The notes under the pieces: generated by a model
The model's database searches: none
Told to the model about the DNA's origin: nothing
What the model saw: only the letters and a program-made list of their open reading frames with translations
Program-made: the position numbers and the translations under genes
Origin: Cephalopachus bancanus
Taxonomy: Eukaryota; Chordata; Mammalia; Primates; Tarsiidae
Direction of reading: 5' to 3'
Length of the DNA stretch: 64,000 nucleotides
Assembly: GCA_027257055.1 (NCBI GenBank)
Contig: JAPVLO010000402.1
Span: 744,001 to 808,000 of the forward strand
Shown: piece by piece, positions 11,400 to 23,389 of the stretch
Numbering within the stretch: the stretch's first letter is position 1
Layout: the number at the start of each line of letters is the position of its first letter

Positions 11400-13996
11400 G
11401 CTACAAAGTTCATAATTTTGTCCTTATTTATGGCTGTGTAATATTCCATTGTGTATATGTACCACATTTTTTTTAATCCAGTCTACTTTCGATGGACAGC
11501 ATGGTTGGTTCCATGATTTTGCTATTGTGAATAATTCTGCAATAAACATGCATGTGCAGGTATCTTTTTTATAGAGTAATTTGAGTTCCTCCAGATATAT
11601 TCCCAGAATGGGGATGCTAGGTCACATGGAAAGTCGATTTTTAGGTCTTTTAGGAATCGCCACACTATTTTCCACAGAAGTTGTACTAGTTTACAATCCC
11701 AACAGCAGTGGAGAAATGTTCCCTTTCCTCCACATCCTCTCCAGCATCTCGTTTTTTGAGTTATTAATGATGGCCATCCTGAGTGAAGATAGGTGGTTTT
11801 AATTTGCATTTCTTTGATGATTAGTGAGGCTGAGCATTTTTTCAGGTATCTGTTATCTGCTCATATGTCTTTTTTTGAGAAGTGTCTATTCATGTCTATT
11901 ATCCACTTTTTAATACGATTGTTTTTTTCCTTTTTGGCATGTTTGAGTTCCTTGTAGATCTTAGATGTAAGGCCTTTGTCAGATATACAGTTGGCAAATA
12001 TTTTTCCCCAGTCTGTGAGCTGTCTACTTGCTCTATTAATGGTTTCTTTGGCTTTGCAGAAGCTTGTCAGTTTGATGAGGTTCCACTTGTCTGTCTTATC
12101 TCTTATGGCATGGTCACTTGGGGTTTCGATCAGGAATTGGTTGCCAGTTCTAATTTCCATAAGGGTGTCTCCTGCATTTTCTAAGATTCTTATAGTTTGA
12201 GGTTTTACATTTAGGTCTTTGATCCATTGTAAAAATCTTTCACTTCTCTGGTTAGGAAAATACTGACGTACCTCATTTTTTTCATTTTTTGTTGCTATTG
12301 TGAATGGGATTGTGCTTTTCATTTGGTTCTCTTCCTGTTTGTTGTTGGTGTATATGAATGCAACTATCTTTTGCATGTTGGTTTTGTACGCTGAGTCTTT
12401 GTCAAAATCCTTTGTCAGTGCAAGAAGATTTTTGACAGATTCTCTTGGATTTTTGAGGTGCAGCATCATATTGACAGCAAAAAGGGATAACTTGATTTCA
12501 TCTTTTCCTATTTGGATACTCCTTATTTTCTTCTTTCATCTAATTGCTCTAGTTAGGACTTCCAACACTATGTTGCACAGGAGGGGTGGAAGTGGGCAGC
12601 ATTGTCTTGTTTCTGCTTTCAGGGGAAATACTTCCAATTTTTGTTCATTTAGCAATATATTGGCTATGGGTTTATTGTAGATGGTGCTTACTATTTTGAG
12701 GTATATTCCTTCTATGCCTAGGTGTTTGAGGGTTTTTATCAAGAAGGTATGCTGGATTTTATCATAAGGTTTTTCTGTATCTAATGATATAATCATGTGG
12801 TTCTTATTTTTGCATGTGTTGATGTATTTAATTACATATTTGGTCTTGTGGATGTTGAACCAGCCCTGCATCCCAGGGATGAAGCCTACTTGGTCGTGGT
12901 GGATGATTTTGGAGATGTGTTGTTGGATCCAATTTGCTAAAATCTTGTTGAGAATTTTTGCATCTATGTTCATTAGGGATATTTGGCTTGTAATTCTCCC
13001 TTTTGTTGGATCCTTAACTGGTTTGGGTATCAGTGTGATGTTAACCTTGTAAAATGATTTAGGAAGAATTCCATGTTTTTCAATTGCCTGGAATACTCTC
13101 AATAGGATTGGTATCCGTTCCCCCTTTTATGTATTGTAGAATTTGCTGGAAAGCCATCTGGACCCAGGCTTTTTTTTTTGTAGGTAGTTTTCTTCAGATG
13201 AAGTCAATTTCTTGGGTTGTTATTGGTCTATTTAGTGTCTCAGTGTCTTCTTGCTTCAACCTTGGAAGGTATCGTGATGTCAGAAATTCCTCCATTTCAT
13301 TTAGGTTATCAAGTTTGTTTCCATACAGGTGTGCATAGTAATCTCTGACAATCTTTTGTATTTTGTGGGCGGGGGATCAGTTGTGGTTTGATCTTTTGCA
13401 TTTCTGATTGTGTTTATTTGGACTTTTTCTCTTTTTCTTAGTCATTCTGACTAGGGATCTATAAATCTTGTTTATTTTTTCAAAGAAACAGCTTTTACTT
13501 TTGTTTATTTTTTCTGTGATATTTTTGTCTTCTATGTCCCATATTTGAACTTTTACTTTGGTGATCTGGATTCTTCTGTTAAGATTAGGGTTTTGGTGAT
13601 ATTTTCTTTCTAGTTCCCTTATGTGATTTGTTTGGCTGTTAACTTGTGACTTTTCCATTTTCTTGATGTGTGCTTGTAGAGATATAAATTCCCTTCCCAT
13701 AACTGTTTTCATGACATCCCAGTGGTTTTGGTAAGATGTTTCTTCGTTTTCATTTGTTTCTAGGAATCTTTAAATTTCTGTTTTTATTTTCTTTGATGAC
13801 CTAGTAGTTGTTTAGTATCATGCTACTTAATGTGTCTTTGTGGGTTTTAGGGGATTTTGTTGGTTTTGATATTTGTTTTTATCCCACTGTGGTCTGAGAT
13901 GGTGAATGGCAGTATTTTGATCTTATGAAGTTTGTTTATGCTTGATTTATAGATGAGGATACGATCAATTTTGGGGTACATTCCATGTGATGATGA
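11400..13996 (-). pseudogene. L1-A ORF2 remnant (endonuclease-reverse transcriptase)
   Basis: In intact L1s ORF2 encodes the endonuclease and reverse transcriptase that drive target-primed reverse transcription in a cytoplasmic/nuclear RNP. Here only the endonuclease C-terminus (near 13860-13996, with SDHSG) remains, fused to ORF1 by deletion. The RT fingers/palm are readable at 12536-13102, including [12 protein letters not shown] and QVGFIPGMQ. The catalytic box, FADD in L1-B, is here FAVN (12470-12481), so both aspartates are lost. The C-terminal region follows after the internal deletion near 12226. Frameshifts and stops make it non-functional. Confidence 0.88.
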
Positions 13997-14560
13997 GTGT
14001 CTAGGGGTTGGTCTTTTTGGATGTCTTGTGGGCGTTCTCTGTATCTCTTGTGTTTGGGTGGTCACATGTCTGGTGAGATGGGGGAAAGTTTTGTTGGATA
14101 ATCTCCTGGAATATTTGCACCGAGGTATTCTCCATTTTCCTTCTTCCTCTGGGATACAAATCAGGCATAGGTTTGACCTGATATAAACACACATCTCTTG
14201 GAGGCTTTGTTCTTTCTTTCTGAGGTTTTTTTCTATGCTTTTTACAGTTCATGTTAATTCCATGTTTTGGTCTTCAAGTTCTGAGATTCTTTTTTCTGCT
14301 TTCCCTGTTTGTCATCTTTTTATTTATTTCCTGAATGAAATTTTTTATGGCCCAAATCTCTGTTACAAGTTCTTTCAGTATTGCATCTTGTCTTTCTTGA
14401 GTCTTATTCACTCTTTCCATTCATTCCCTAATCCCTGTTGTATTCTAAGGTCAGTCATTGGTGTCTTCCATTGTTTGGGCTCTGAGGTCTGATTTTTCAG
14501 GCATTTTCTCTTTGGTACACTGGAAATTACCTGTGTTCTTCAATTCATTTTTTTCCTCCT
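13997..14560 (-). pseudogene. L1-A ORF1 remnant
   Basis: ORF1 encodes the L1 RNA-binding chaperone. Visible parts are the coiled-coil end and the start of the RRM-like domain, with a LICIPEEEG motif, an ENFP-like helix and a QEIQRTPTRHPKRPTPRH stretch. The coding sequence is cut exactly there by the deletion joining it to the endonuclease tail. Frameshifts split it into two overlapping frames near 14000-14250. Confidence 0.85.
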
Positions 14561-15857
14561 TTTTGACAGATCTATTTCTTTTCTCATTAGTTCCATTATT
14601 CAGTGAAAGTGGAAGAGGCTTTCATTTCTGATGTTTGTGCAGCCCTCTACTCTTCCCTGATTAGGGCTCTGAATTTGTTCTATTTTGAAACAAGGCTGTG
14701 GGTGAAAAGTTTTGCTTTCTCTTGTAGTTTTGAGACTCAAATGTAGTGGAGGATGGGGAGTTAGGATTCAGAAACTGCCTGAAAATGCAATGTTCTCTGA
14801 TTATGATATGGGTTTTCTGAGATCCACTCTCCACCACCACTCTATATAATGATGCAATATGTATGTGTATGTACCCCCTGAGTCCAAGATACAGTAACAG
14901 CAATGATGAGAACAGAGAAAAGTAGAATATAATAAGATGGACCAAAAACTCAAATAAAAATTAAAAAAACACAGATAAAAGCAGAAACCAAAGCAAAAAA
15001 AAAATTCCACACACAAACACACACAAACACACACACACCAAAACAAACTAGAAACAAAATAAAACAAAACACCAAACAAACAAAAAACCAAGAAAATCAA
15101 ATACGCACATACACAAACATGCTCAACACAAAGCAAAAGGAGAAGAAAAATAGAAAGAAAAAAAGAATTTGGGTGGCGGGTGTCAGCCCCGGACACATCA
15201 CTAATCTCTTCAGGGGTCTTTCTCATCCTTTTCTAGTCACACTCTTTGCTGCATGGTTGAATCAGGATAGGGGGTGGGACACCTGAGACTCAGCACTCAC
15301 CTCTCCCTCCAGAGTTAGTGCTTTTGTGATATTCTCTCTGGATCATGATCAACTCCTGAGTAGTTAACCTGCCAGTCAGAGATAGGATTTGTCACTCCAT
15401 GGTGAGCAAACTGGAGCACTTTCCTGCCCAGTTTTCAAGATGGTGGCAGGGTAACTATTTTGTCTTTTCTAGTGGGGCTCTGCCTCTTGGCTCTCTCACT
15501 GTGCCCCCTCTGCAACCCTTGCTGCCAGTGTCCATCCAGGTGCTGCAGTGGTGATGTAGAGCCTGGAGCCAGCAGTCACTCTTGGCAGTGTCTTCCCATA
15601 GCTTCTTTCTTTGAAGGGCTTTGCTGATTTGACAAAAATGGCACTTGGCTTCTGCACTGCAAGAAGCACTAGGGTCTAAGCAGAGCAGCTGTGGCACCAG
15701 CTGCTTTACTAGCCACTTGCTCCTGAGTCCCCACTCAGTGAGCCACTCACACGCCCATTTACTCAGACACACACACAAAATTTTCCATACCCTCACTCAA
15801 TAACACCTGGACTTACATAGTCTAACTGGTTCCATCACTATCTTCCTCTCTTCTCAG
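14561..15857 (-). promoter_or_regulatory. L1-A 5'UTR with internal promoter region
   Basis: Non-coding part upstream of ORF1, homologous to the L1-B 5'UTR. It has a T/TG-rich block on the L1 sense strand (A- and CA-rich on plus, 14930-15170) followed by a GC-richer block (15180-15857). It has one copy each of the units that are duplicated in L1-B. Promoter function is inferred from L1 biology; no specific factor site is demonstrated. Confidence 0.65.
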
Positions 15858-16044
15858 ATTAATTATTATTTATAATTTGTTTAGTGTGCCTTTTTCCGCA
15901 TTTCATTTTTTTTGCCCCTTCTGTCTTTTTATTTTTTGGAAATGAGCTTGGTTTAACTTTTTTTGAGTTACTCTCCTCCCCTTGTTCCACCGACACTAGT
16001 TTGGATATTCCCAATCTTTTAATAAATAGAAACTTAATATACAT

Positions 16045-17040
16045 TTTTAAATATCTTTCTTGATGTTTAACTCATATACCATTACATTCACCCTATAAAA
16101 TGTACAATGGTTTTTAGTCTATTCATAGAATTATTCAACCATCATCACAATCAAATTTATAATATTTTTATCACCCCCCCAAAGTAACTTCATTTCCATT
16201 TTAGTAGTCATTCTCAGCTTTTCTCAACCCTACCAGCTGTAGGCAACAACTAATCTGCTTTCTCTCCTCGTAGATTTGCTTATCCTGGACATTTAAATGG
16301 AATAAATTAAATGTCTTTTTTTTTCAAGAATGGCTTCTTCTACTTGGCATAATGTTTGCTGGTTTTATCCAAATTGTAACATTATCCTGCTTTATCATTT
16401 CTAATGACTGAATATTCCATTATATCATTATACTATTTTCTTTTTAGTCATTCATCAGTTGGTGGACATTTGAAGTATTTACATTTTTTAGCTATTATAA
16501 ATAATGTTGTCATGTACTAGTTCTTATATGGACTATGTCTTCATTTTTCACATGTATATATCTAAGAGAGGAATTGCAAATGATATGATGACTCTTTAAC
16601 ATTTTGAGAACTGCCATACTGTTTTTTAGTTTAGCTTTTGTCTAATGACTAATGACTAATGATGTGAAGCACATTTTTACATACTTATTTGCCATTTGTA
16701 TATTGCCTTTGGAAAAATGTCTATTCAGATCCTTGAGCCATTTAAAAATTAGATTATTTGTCTTTTTATTTTTGAATCATAGGTGTTCTTTATATATTCT
16801 GAATTCAAGTCTCTTACCATATATTTGTTTGTGAATATTTTTACCTACTGTGTGTTGTCTTCTCACTTTCTTGATGTCTTTTGATGCACATTTTTATTTT
16901 GATTAAGTTCAATATAACTAAAATTTGTTTTGGAATATAGAGGTAGTATCTTACAGCTGTAATAGTTATTAAGTTAGAATTTGAGAATTTGGGATTTTGA
17001 ACAAATTTCTTTTCTTCACGATAAAACAATTAGTAGGAAT
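16045..17040 (-). mobile_element. Old L1M 3' part
   Basis: Antisense remnant of an old mammalian L1. Recognisable blocks include the 3' motif around CAACCATCATCACAATCAAA (near 16137) and the later AATATTCCATTAT and TTCATCAGTTGGTGGACATT blocks typical of L1 3' regions in antisense. Many stops; the 5' boundary is uncertain. Nothing is recognised in the 15858-16044 gap. Confidence 0.7.
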
Positions 17041-19256
17041 AAATACAAATAAGTATATTATACTCTGGGTGTGTCTTAATAGTTTACAGTCTAGATTAGT
17101 AGAAAAATATTTGCAGGCAATGCATGAATAAGATTTACATTTATTTAAGCTTTTCGTATTGGCTTCAGAGTTCCTTGAATGTTGCTTATTAAAATCCTTC
17201 TTGCACCACCAACCCTGATTAATAGTTTATTTACATGTAATTCTGGACCTGTCTGAACCTTTTCAGAGATATTTTACCCAATTTAAAAATGTTCACTTTA
17301 GCTTTTTAATTGTAAAAGGAATGGTAACTTATATTTACATTACTGAGAAGTTCATAGTATCAGTCTTTCTTTGAATATTGTGATTTGGTTAAAATAAAAA
17401 CAAAATTGACTGATTTTATTTTCACTTTCTTTAATTTTTAAATTTATTTTTGACAGTGTTCTAGTAGCTAACAAGATGTTCAAGCCTAGGAGTAGTCAAG
17501 GGAAACAAGTCAGAGACAAGTGTCTAACCTGGAGAGATAATTATTATCTAAACAGGTCTAGGGATTTTTTTTAAGAGCTAAATGAATAGTTTCATAGGAT
17601 AATTCTGTAGATCATGAAAGTAGATATTTCCTTTTGCCACTTTTCTTTTTTGTGTGTGTCTGAACTTCAATATCAAATGGTTCCCATGGCTAGGTTAGCC
17701 CTCAAGAATATAATCAGCACCTGCTAGTCTAGAGTTGGCAGAACATGGGGTATTTCTCTGATTACTGTCATGTAATACTGGTATTTGATATTGACAGTAT
17801 TGTGTGGTTCCTTTCAATGAGTTATTAGATATGCTAGCAGCCAGGGGTATGGAGATAAATAAAACATGTTTTTCTTTTTCTAAGTTGAATTAGTGGAGAA
17901 TAAAAAAGAGACACCTAAAAACCTCCAACTTTACTATGCTGTGATAACTGCTGGGGAATCTTCCTCCAGTTTTCTAAGACAGAGTCATATATCATGTAAC
18001 ATAATCATAAGAGTGACATCCCATCACCTTTGATAGATTCTGTGGGTTAGATTTAAGTTGTAGGTTCTGCCAAGAATACAAGGGGAGGAGATCATACAAG
18101 GATGTGGCTCACTGGGTGTGTCTACCACAGTGGAGAATGCAGTTGTCAGTTTTCTAAGCTCTTCAATGCACACATTAGAAGAGATGCTAAGAAAGCTAAT
18201 CTGTTGGGCCTGTACCATCATATTTCAGGATGGGCTAGTGTGACTAGAACCTGGGATGCCTAGGAATGATTTCTCTATGGACAAAGCTGAAGAGGTAGAT
18301 AGAAGCCCAGTTATAAAAATGTCTGGTATGTCACAGTAAAGGGCAAGGAGAATTACTTTCCTACAATAGAGGAGCCTTTAAGCAAGAAAATGATAATCAA
18401 ATCTGAATGTTAGAGAGATTTAAACTTAAATTTAAGCAAGTGTATCAAGTTTTTATTGCTATGCAATCAATTACCACAAAATTAGAACCTTAAAACAATG
18501 TATGTTTATCAGCTCACAGTTCTGTAGATCAGAAGTCTGTGTGGACCCTCCATTCAATCTACTGGAGTCTTAAGTAACAGGCCCTTTGAGCTTCATGTAT
18601 CAGCATATCTTAATGTCTGTCTGAAGGGAATTTTAATTTAGGGTTTTAAGAAGACAACAAAAAGAACTGGGGCACATGACTGAGCTCAGGTTCTGTTATG
18701 GGAAATCACATACAATTTTCTAAAAATAGTATGTATTATATATGCATATTATTTTCTAATTCTGAATGACAAAACAGTGAGTGTCTGCCTCTAATCTCTG
18801 TAGCTGAGAAAAAGTCTCTGACCTGGTCTTAAATTATGAATCCTCCATTGCTATCCTGCTCCTTTTTTCAGCTGTTTTTCCTGAAAGACCAGATTCTTGG
18901 TTTTGGGCCCAGTCATAACCTTTACTTCTTTATTTGCTCAAAACATCATCTATAAGATAAATGTATAATTTATTTTACTTTTTATAAGACAAAGGACAGG
19001 AGTGCAGACAAGAATACTTCATATTTATTGGTAACAACGTAAGTCTTTTATTCATAGCAAATTAAATTCCTACAGGAGTTTTTTAACAGGAATAATTATT
19101 TGGACTGATTTTCTGTGAGCAATGCTATATGAAAGATAATACTTTAGATTTGACATTTAAGAATATTCCTCAGTAATCTACTCATGGGCTTCTTATATAT
19201 AGGTCGGAATTTGTTTTACCCATTTTTGTGATTATTTGAGTACCTTGTATATTCTT
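17041..19256. other. Intergenic sequence, no gene seen
   Basis: AT-rich sequence without convincing coding potential. About 18440-18720 contains a TTTTTATTGCTATGCAATCA...TTACCACAAAATTAGAACCTTAAAACAA-like arrangement (split here for brevity), similar to a very common mammalian dispersed repeat, which I cannot name confidently. The rest is unassigned. Confidence 0.5.
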
Positions 19257-19546
19257 TTTTTTTTTTTTTTTGAGTTGGAGTCTCACTCTGTCGCCCAGAC
19301 TGGAGTGCAGTGGCCTCTTCTGGCCACCGCAGCCTCGACCTGCTAGGCTCCGGCGATCCTTCTGCCTCAGCCTTCCAAGTAGCCGGAATTACAGGCAGGC
19401 GCTACCATAGCCCAGCTGATTTTTTGATTTATTGTAGAGATGAGGTCTCGCTGCCCAGGCGGGTCTCGAACCCGCGGGCTCAGGCAATCCACTCACCTCA
19501 GCCTCCCAAAGGCGTGGGATTACAGGCTGAGCCACCGAGCCCGGCT
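19257..19546 (-). mobile_element. Alu SINE, young lineage-specific type
   Basis: Complete minus-strand Alu with a 13-bp duplication CTTGTATATTCTT (19244-19256 and 19549-19561). It has the A-box deletion, GCGCC-type change (GGCGTGG in antisense) and loss of ACTTGG. Confidence 0.96.
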
Positions 19547-19617
19547 AACTTGTATATTCTTAAAGTAATTCTATACAAGTTTGTCTCCCTAAATAATTAG
19601 TTTCTGAGTTAATTAAC

Positions 19618-19705
19618 TATATTTCATTCATTATTATATCCCCAATACTTTGTATTTCTTGATCAAAGTGCTTGGCATACAGTAGTTATACAATAATTAT
19701 GTGTT
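19618..19705 (+). mobile_element. L2 LINE 3' tail
   Basis: The sequence follows the typical L2 3' end (ATCCCCAATACTT..., GTGCTTGGCATACAGTAG, then ACAATAATTATGTG in place of the CAATAAATGTTTG-like end). It is diverged and short, and lies just upstream of an Alu insertion. Confidence 0.65.
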
Positions 19706-19724
19706 ATATAAAAAACCAAAGATA

Positions 19725-20040
19725 GCCAGGCTCGGTGGCTTAGCCTGTAATCCCGCGCCTTTGGGAGGCTGAGGTGAGTGAATTGCCTGAGCCTGTGGGT
19801 TCGAGACCCACCTGGGCAACTTGGTGAGACCTCATCTCTACAATAAATCAAAATGAGCCGGGCGTGGTAGCTCATGCCTGTAGTTCCAGCTCCTTGGAAG
19901 GCTGAGGCGGAAGGATCGCCAGAGCCCAGCAGGTCGAGGCTGCAGTAGCTGGGAGCGGCCACTGCACTCCAGTCTGGGTGACAGAGTGAGACTCCATCTC
20001 AAAACAAAAAAACAAAACAAACAAACAAACAAAAAACAAC
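19725..20040 (+). mobile_element. Alu SINE, lineage-specific, transitional type
   Basis: Complete Alu with a 15-bp duplication AAAAAACCAAAGATA (ending at 19724; 20041-20055). It has the A-box deletion (as GGCTTAGCCTG) and GCGCC but still carries the ACTTGG block, so it is one step older than the youngest copies. The tail is a CAAA-type microsatellite. Confidence 0.96.
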
Positions 20041-21914
20041 AAAAAACCAAAGATATATCTGGTAGGTAAAACTTTCTGGAAAAAAATAAAACTTATGATT
20101 AAAAATGAGGGCATTTAAAAAACATTTTACTAAAACATTTTTCTTAAGTAATACAATAATATATTTTTACATTACTACTTTCCTGTCTTCAGTCACTGTA
20201 GCTTTGATTATGAATGTAAAAAAATGAATCTCAAATTGAGTCATGGGTGAATAGAAACGTCAGGGTGAAGTAGAAAACATTTTAAAATTCAGCTAGAGTT
20301 GTACAAATAAATAATGTAGTAAATAAAAACAGAAGAAGAGAATGATGGTAACATTTTGATACTCTTTTAAAACATATATTTTAGTTACCTCCTTAAAAAG
20401 TTTTGACCAGTGGAGAGAGAACTGGGTGCTGAACCTAATATTAGCTGTGGAGCTTTAATCACCTCCCAGAAATCAAGACTTTCGTTTTTATAATTATCAT
20501 GGACTTGTGAAGCATTTTTTAAATTCCTGGGGTGTTCACAGTCTTGTTTTCTGGTTTTGTGTCACTAAAAAAGTCTTTGAAATTTTCTACTGTGAAGAAA
20601 ATCGAACCAATTGCTGTCAATCTTCTGAATTTTTGCTTCACATTTTCAAATACACACACTCAAGCACGCAATCTGTTAACAAAAGATCCCATCCAAAGTC
20701 CTCCTTTGGTGTGTTTTCAGGACATGCTTTCTTCACAAGAAATATACTGCTTTAGACTCTCTTAGTAGGGAAGAATAATGATGTCCAGTGTTAGGAGAAA
20801 GATTGAATATGATTTTTATTTTGAAGAAATATCTGCTGCTGGAATTAAGCCACAGAACAATGGGGAAGATTATTAATCATTATTTTAGTATGCAATTTTA
20901 AATAACTGAATTCTTGTTATGTTGTTTAGATGGTAGTTCAAGTTGTATATATCCTGTGTAAGATTCACCCTATCTGAATTTGGATATAGGCTCAGAAACT
21001 TTTGAAGATTCTATCCATAAAGAAAGCAGTCAAGATAACTTTATATCCCATGAATCAAACACTACTTAATAAATGATCTTGGTCAAATATGATTTCTCTT
21101 TTGTGCCTCTTTAAACTCTTTTGTCACTTTTCCCTCGTCAATTCATAGAATCTAAGAGTTAGAGAAAATATGTATAATATAACTCAGATTTCCAGAAAAT
21201 GCAATCTTTGCTGTCACAGCTCTGACAATTTCTGCTTTGCACAGTAATAGAAATATTCACTCTATTAAGTGGAAAGGTAGTATTAACAATTTTAAAGTAT
21301 ATCTAAGCTTTAACTTTAACCTGCCCATCTTCAACTGTCACCTCTTTATTCCAGTTGTGCTTTGTATTCTGAGTCTGTTAGTCAAGTTTCTTTTTGATAG
21401 ATTTATATAATAACGTGATTTTACCCGCTCATGCCCATGTATTCAAATATCGTTAGTTGGGCTGACTTTCAATTTTCATAAAATAGTTAAATTGAGGTGT
21501 TCTGCAAGCTATAAAGTGACCTTTGAATACAAGGTATTATCTCATCATTATCAATATAGAATGATGTATCACCCATTTCAATCTCTAGCTCTATGCTTTT
21601 TAGTGGTTTTTGGTCTGTATGCTCTTAGTGCATGCTAATAACTTAGTTATTAGAAGCAGATGAGCAGTTACTACTTTTGCTGTTTGTCCACTAGATGAAA
21701 GGATGCCAATTCTCACAGGTAATACAAAAGAAAACTGAATGATTTCATAGGGTTTTAGTTTAGTATTAGATTTAGTTTCTAAATCTAAGGCATATTTAAA
21801 TACAATAAATGCATTGACATATTTCAGGCCTTTGGTTCAGTTTTCTTTTTTCCAACTTATTTATTTGCAATCTAAAAATAAGTTAGGGAAAGGAAGAATG
21901 GGGAAGAATACTAT

Positions 21915-22035
21915 AATTTAATCCTCAAAACAACTTTTTTTAGGAGGGTATTTTGTTTCCATTTTATAGATGAGGGAACTGATTTCAGAGAAGCTTCTAA
22001 ATTTGTTCAAGTTGATATATTTAATAAGTGGCCTA
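21915..22035 (+). mobile_element. MIR SINE core
   Basis: Matches the MIR core order: AATCCTCAAAACAAC, then CCATTTTATAGATGAGGGAA, then a CAGAGAAGCTTCTAAATTTG block, ending in AATAAGTGGC. Diverged, as expected for an ancient tRNA-derived SINE. Confidence 0.8.
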
Positions 22036-22112
22036 AAAAACCTTTGCAAATAGGAAAAGAATAGTGATACAAACAGAAAGCCTATGAAAGCACATAAACA
22101 AAAGAAAAATGC

Positions 22113-22144
22113 ACCCGGGTCTCATATGGGGGGGTGCCCCCCCA
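22113..22144. repeat. Adjacent GC palindromes (ACCCGGGT; G7-TG-C7)
   Basis: ACCCGGGT at 22113-22120 is self-complementary. TGGGGGGG (22127-22134) and CCCCCCCA (22137-22144) form a perfect 8-bp hairpin with a TG loop. Both lie in an otherwise A-rich context. Confidence 0.85.
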
Positions 22145-22447
22145 AAAGTATACACATTTTAAGTATGATGCTCACTCAAAAGGTGTTGATAACCAATGCT
22201 AGCATCAGCATGCCACAGACAGAACAATCAAAGAAAATGGCAGAAGCTCAGTTGAGCTAACGTCATACTATGTATTGCTACTGTAAATCAATTCAACTTA
22301 GAAAAGTAATACATAAGTGACATTTCTTAAAATGTGTAAGCATTTTTGGCACCCTCATATTTCAATATATCCTGGGGAAAGAGACAAGTAAAGATTATAA
22401 AGCTATAATTTATGATTCTTCATTTAAAATGAAATGAATAATAATAA

Positions 22448-22731
22448 TTTTTATTTTTGAGTTGTCTCACTCTGTCACCCAGACTGGAGTGCCGTGGCCG
22501 GTCCCGGCCACCGCAGCCTCGAACTGCTGGGCTTCAGCGATCCTTCCGCTCAACCTTCCAAGTAGCTGGAACTACAGGCGCACGCTACCACACCCGGCTG
22601 ATTTTTGATTTATTGTGGAGATGAGGTCTTGCCAAGTTGCCCAGGCGGGTCTTGAACCCGTGGGCTCAGGCAATCCACTCACCTCAGCCTCCCAAAGCAT
22701 GGGATTACAGGCTGAGCCACCGAGCCCAGCT
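22448..22731 (-). mobile_element. Alu SINE, lineage-specific, intermediate type
   Basis: Complete minus-strand Alu. It has the A-box deletion, an intermediate CATGC at the AGCAC position and retains the ACTTGG block (antisense CCAAGT). Missing GGA in the antisense start (GAGTTGTCTCAC) is a small deletion at the 3' end of the right arm. No good target duplication was seen. Confidence 0.93.
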
Positions 22732-23389
22732 TGAACAATTATTTATAGAAAATTCCTGAAAGAAAAAATAAAAAAAATAGGTGGAAAAATGCCCTCCTAA
22801 ATGATGAACTTCATAAAGGTCTCAAGTTACAGAGTAAAATATAAGGACTGTGATACTTACTAAATAGTAATACTATACAGTAACTAAGACATACTAATAA
22901 AAATCAAGTAAATAAACAGTATTTGTGCTTTTGTCTGATTTACAAATGTCTTTCTAGTACATTACTCCATTTATTGACTCAATTACTACAGAAACAAGAG
23001 ACTTTAAGGTGGCTAAGGCAAAACTAGTCAAATACTGCATACATGATTCCTTACATAGACATTAGCAAGGATATATGCCAGGAAGAAATGGAAAAAAGTT
23101 CAAGATAATTTTTAAAGAACTTTAAGAGAGTTTGATAGGCTATCTTTATTTATTTTCTTTTTTTATTTTAAAGATGTGGGGTACAGTTAGGTGTACAAAT
23201 GTTAGGTATACAAATGTTCATTATGCAGTTACCCTTGTTGATGAGATGTGCCCCTCCCTCCCCTAGCAGTTTCCCTCAACTGCCACCCCCACCCCCCGCA
23301 CTTTCCCACTACTGCCAATCCCTTTTTTATAGTATTATAATAATTGTTCAAGGTCTGCTTATGAGTGAGAACATATGGTACTCTGTTCT

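Larger units (their letters stand above)
11086..15857 (-). mobile_element. L1 element (L1-A), internally deleted, 5' end retained
   Basis: Minus-strand L1 running from a T-rich tail at 11086 to a 5'UTR end near 15857. Order on its sense strand: 5'UTR, ORF1 remnant, ORF2 remnant, 3'UTR. Compared with L1-B in this window it lacks about 1.06 kb at the ORF1/endonuclease junction (near 13996) and about 0.53 kb in ORF2 (near 12226). The 5'UTR is homologous to that of L1-B. A target duplication was not convincing. Confidence 0.9.
20056..22447. other. Intergenic sequence, no gene seen
   Basis: AT-rich DNA with short open frames lacking family motifs. It holds a MIR remnant at 21915-22035 and a G7/C7 palindrome at 22127-22144, listed separately. 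Confidence 0.6.

Noticed and set aside
12300..13338. Plus-strand frames antisense to L1-A, up to 126 codons
   Set aside because: They are shadows of L1 ORF2 on the opposite strand.
11060..15880. Target-site duplication for L1-A
   Set aside because: CTTCTCC and CTTCTCA at the two ends match only partly, in AT-rich surroundings.
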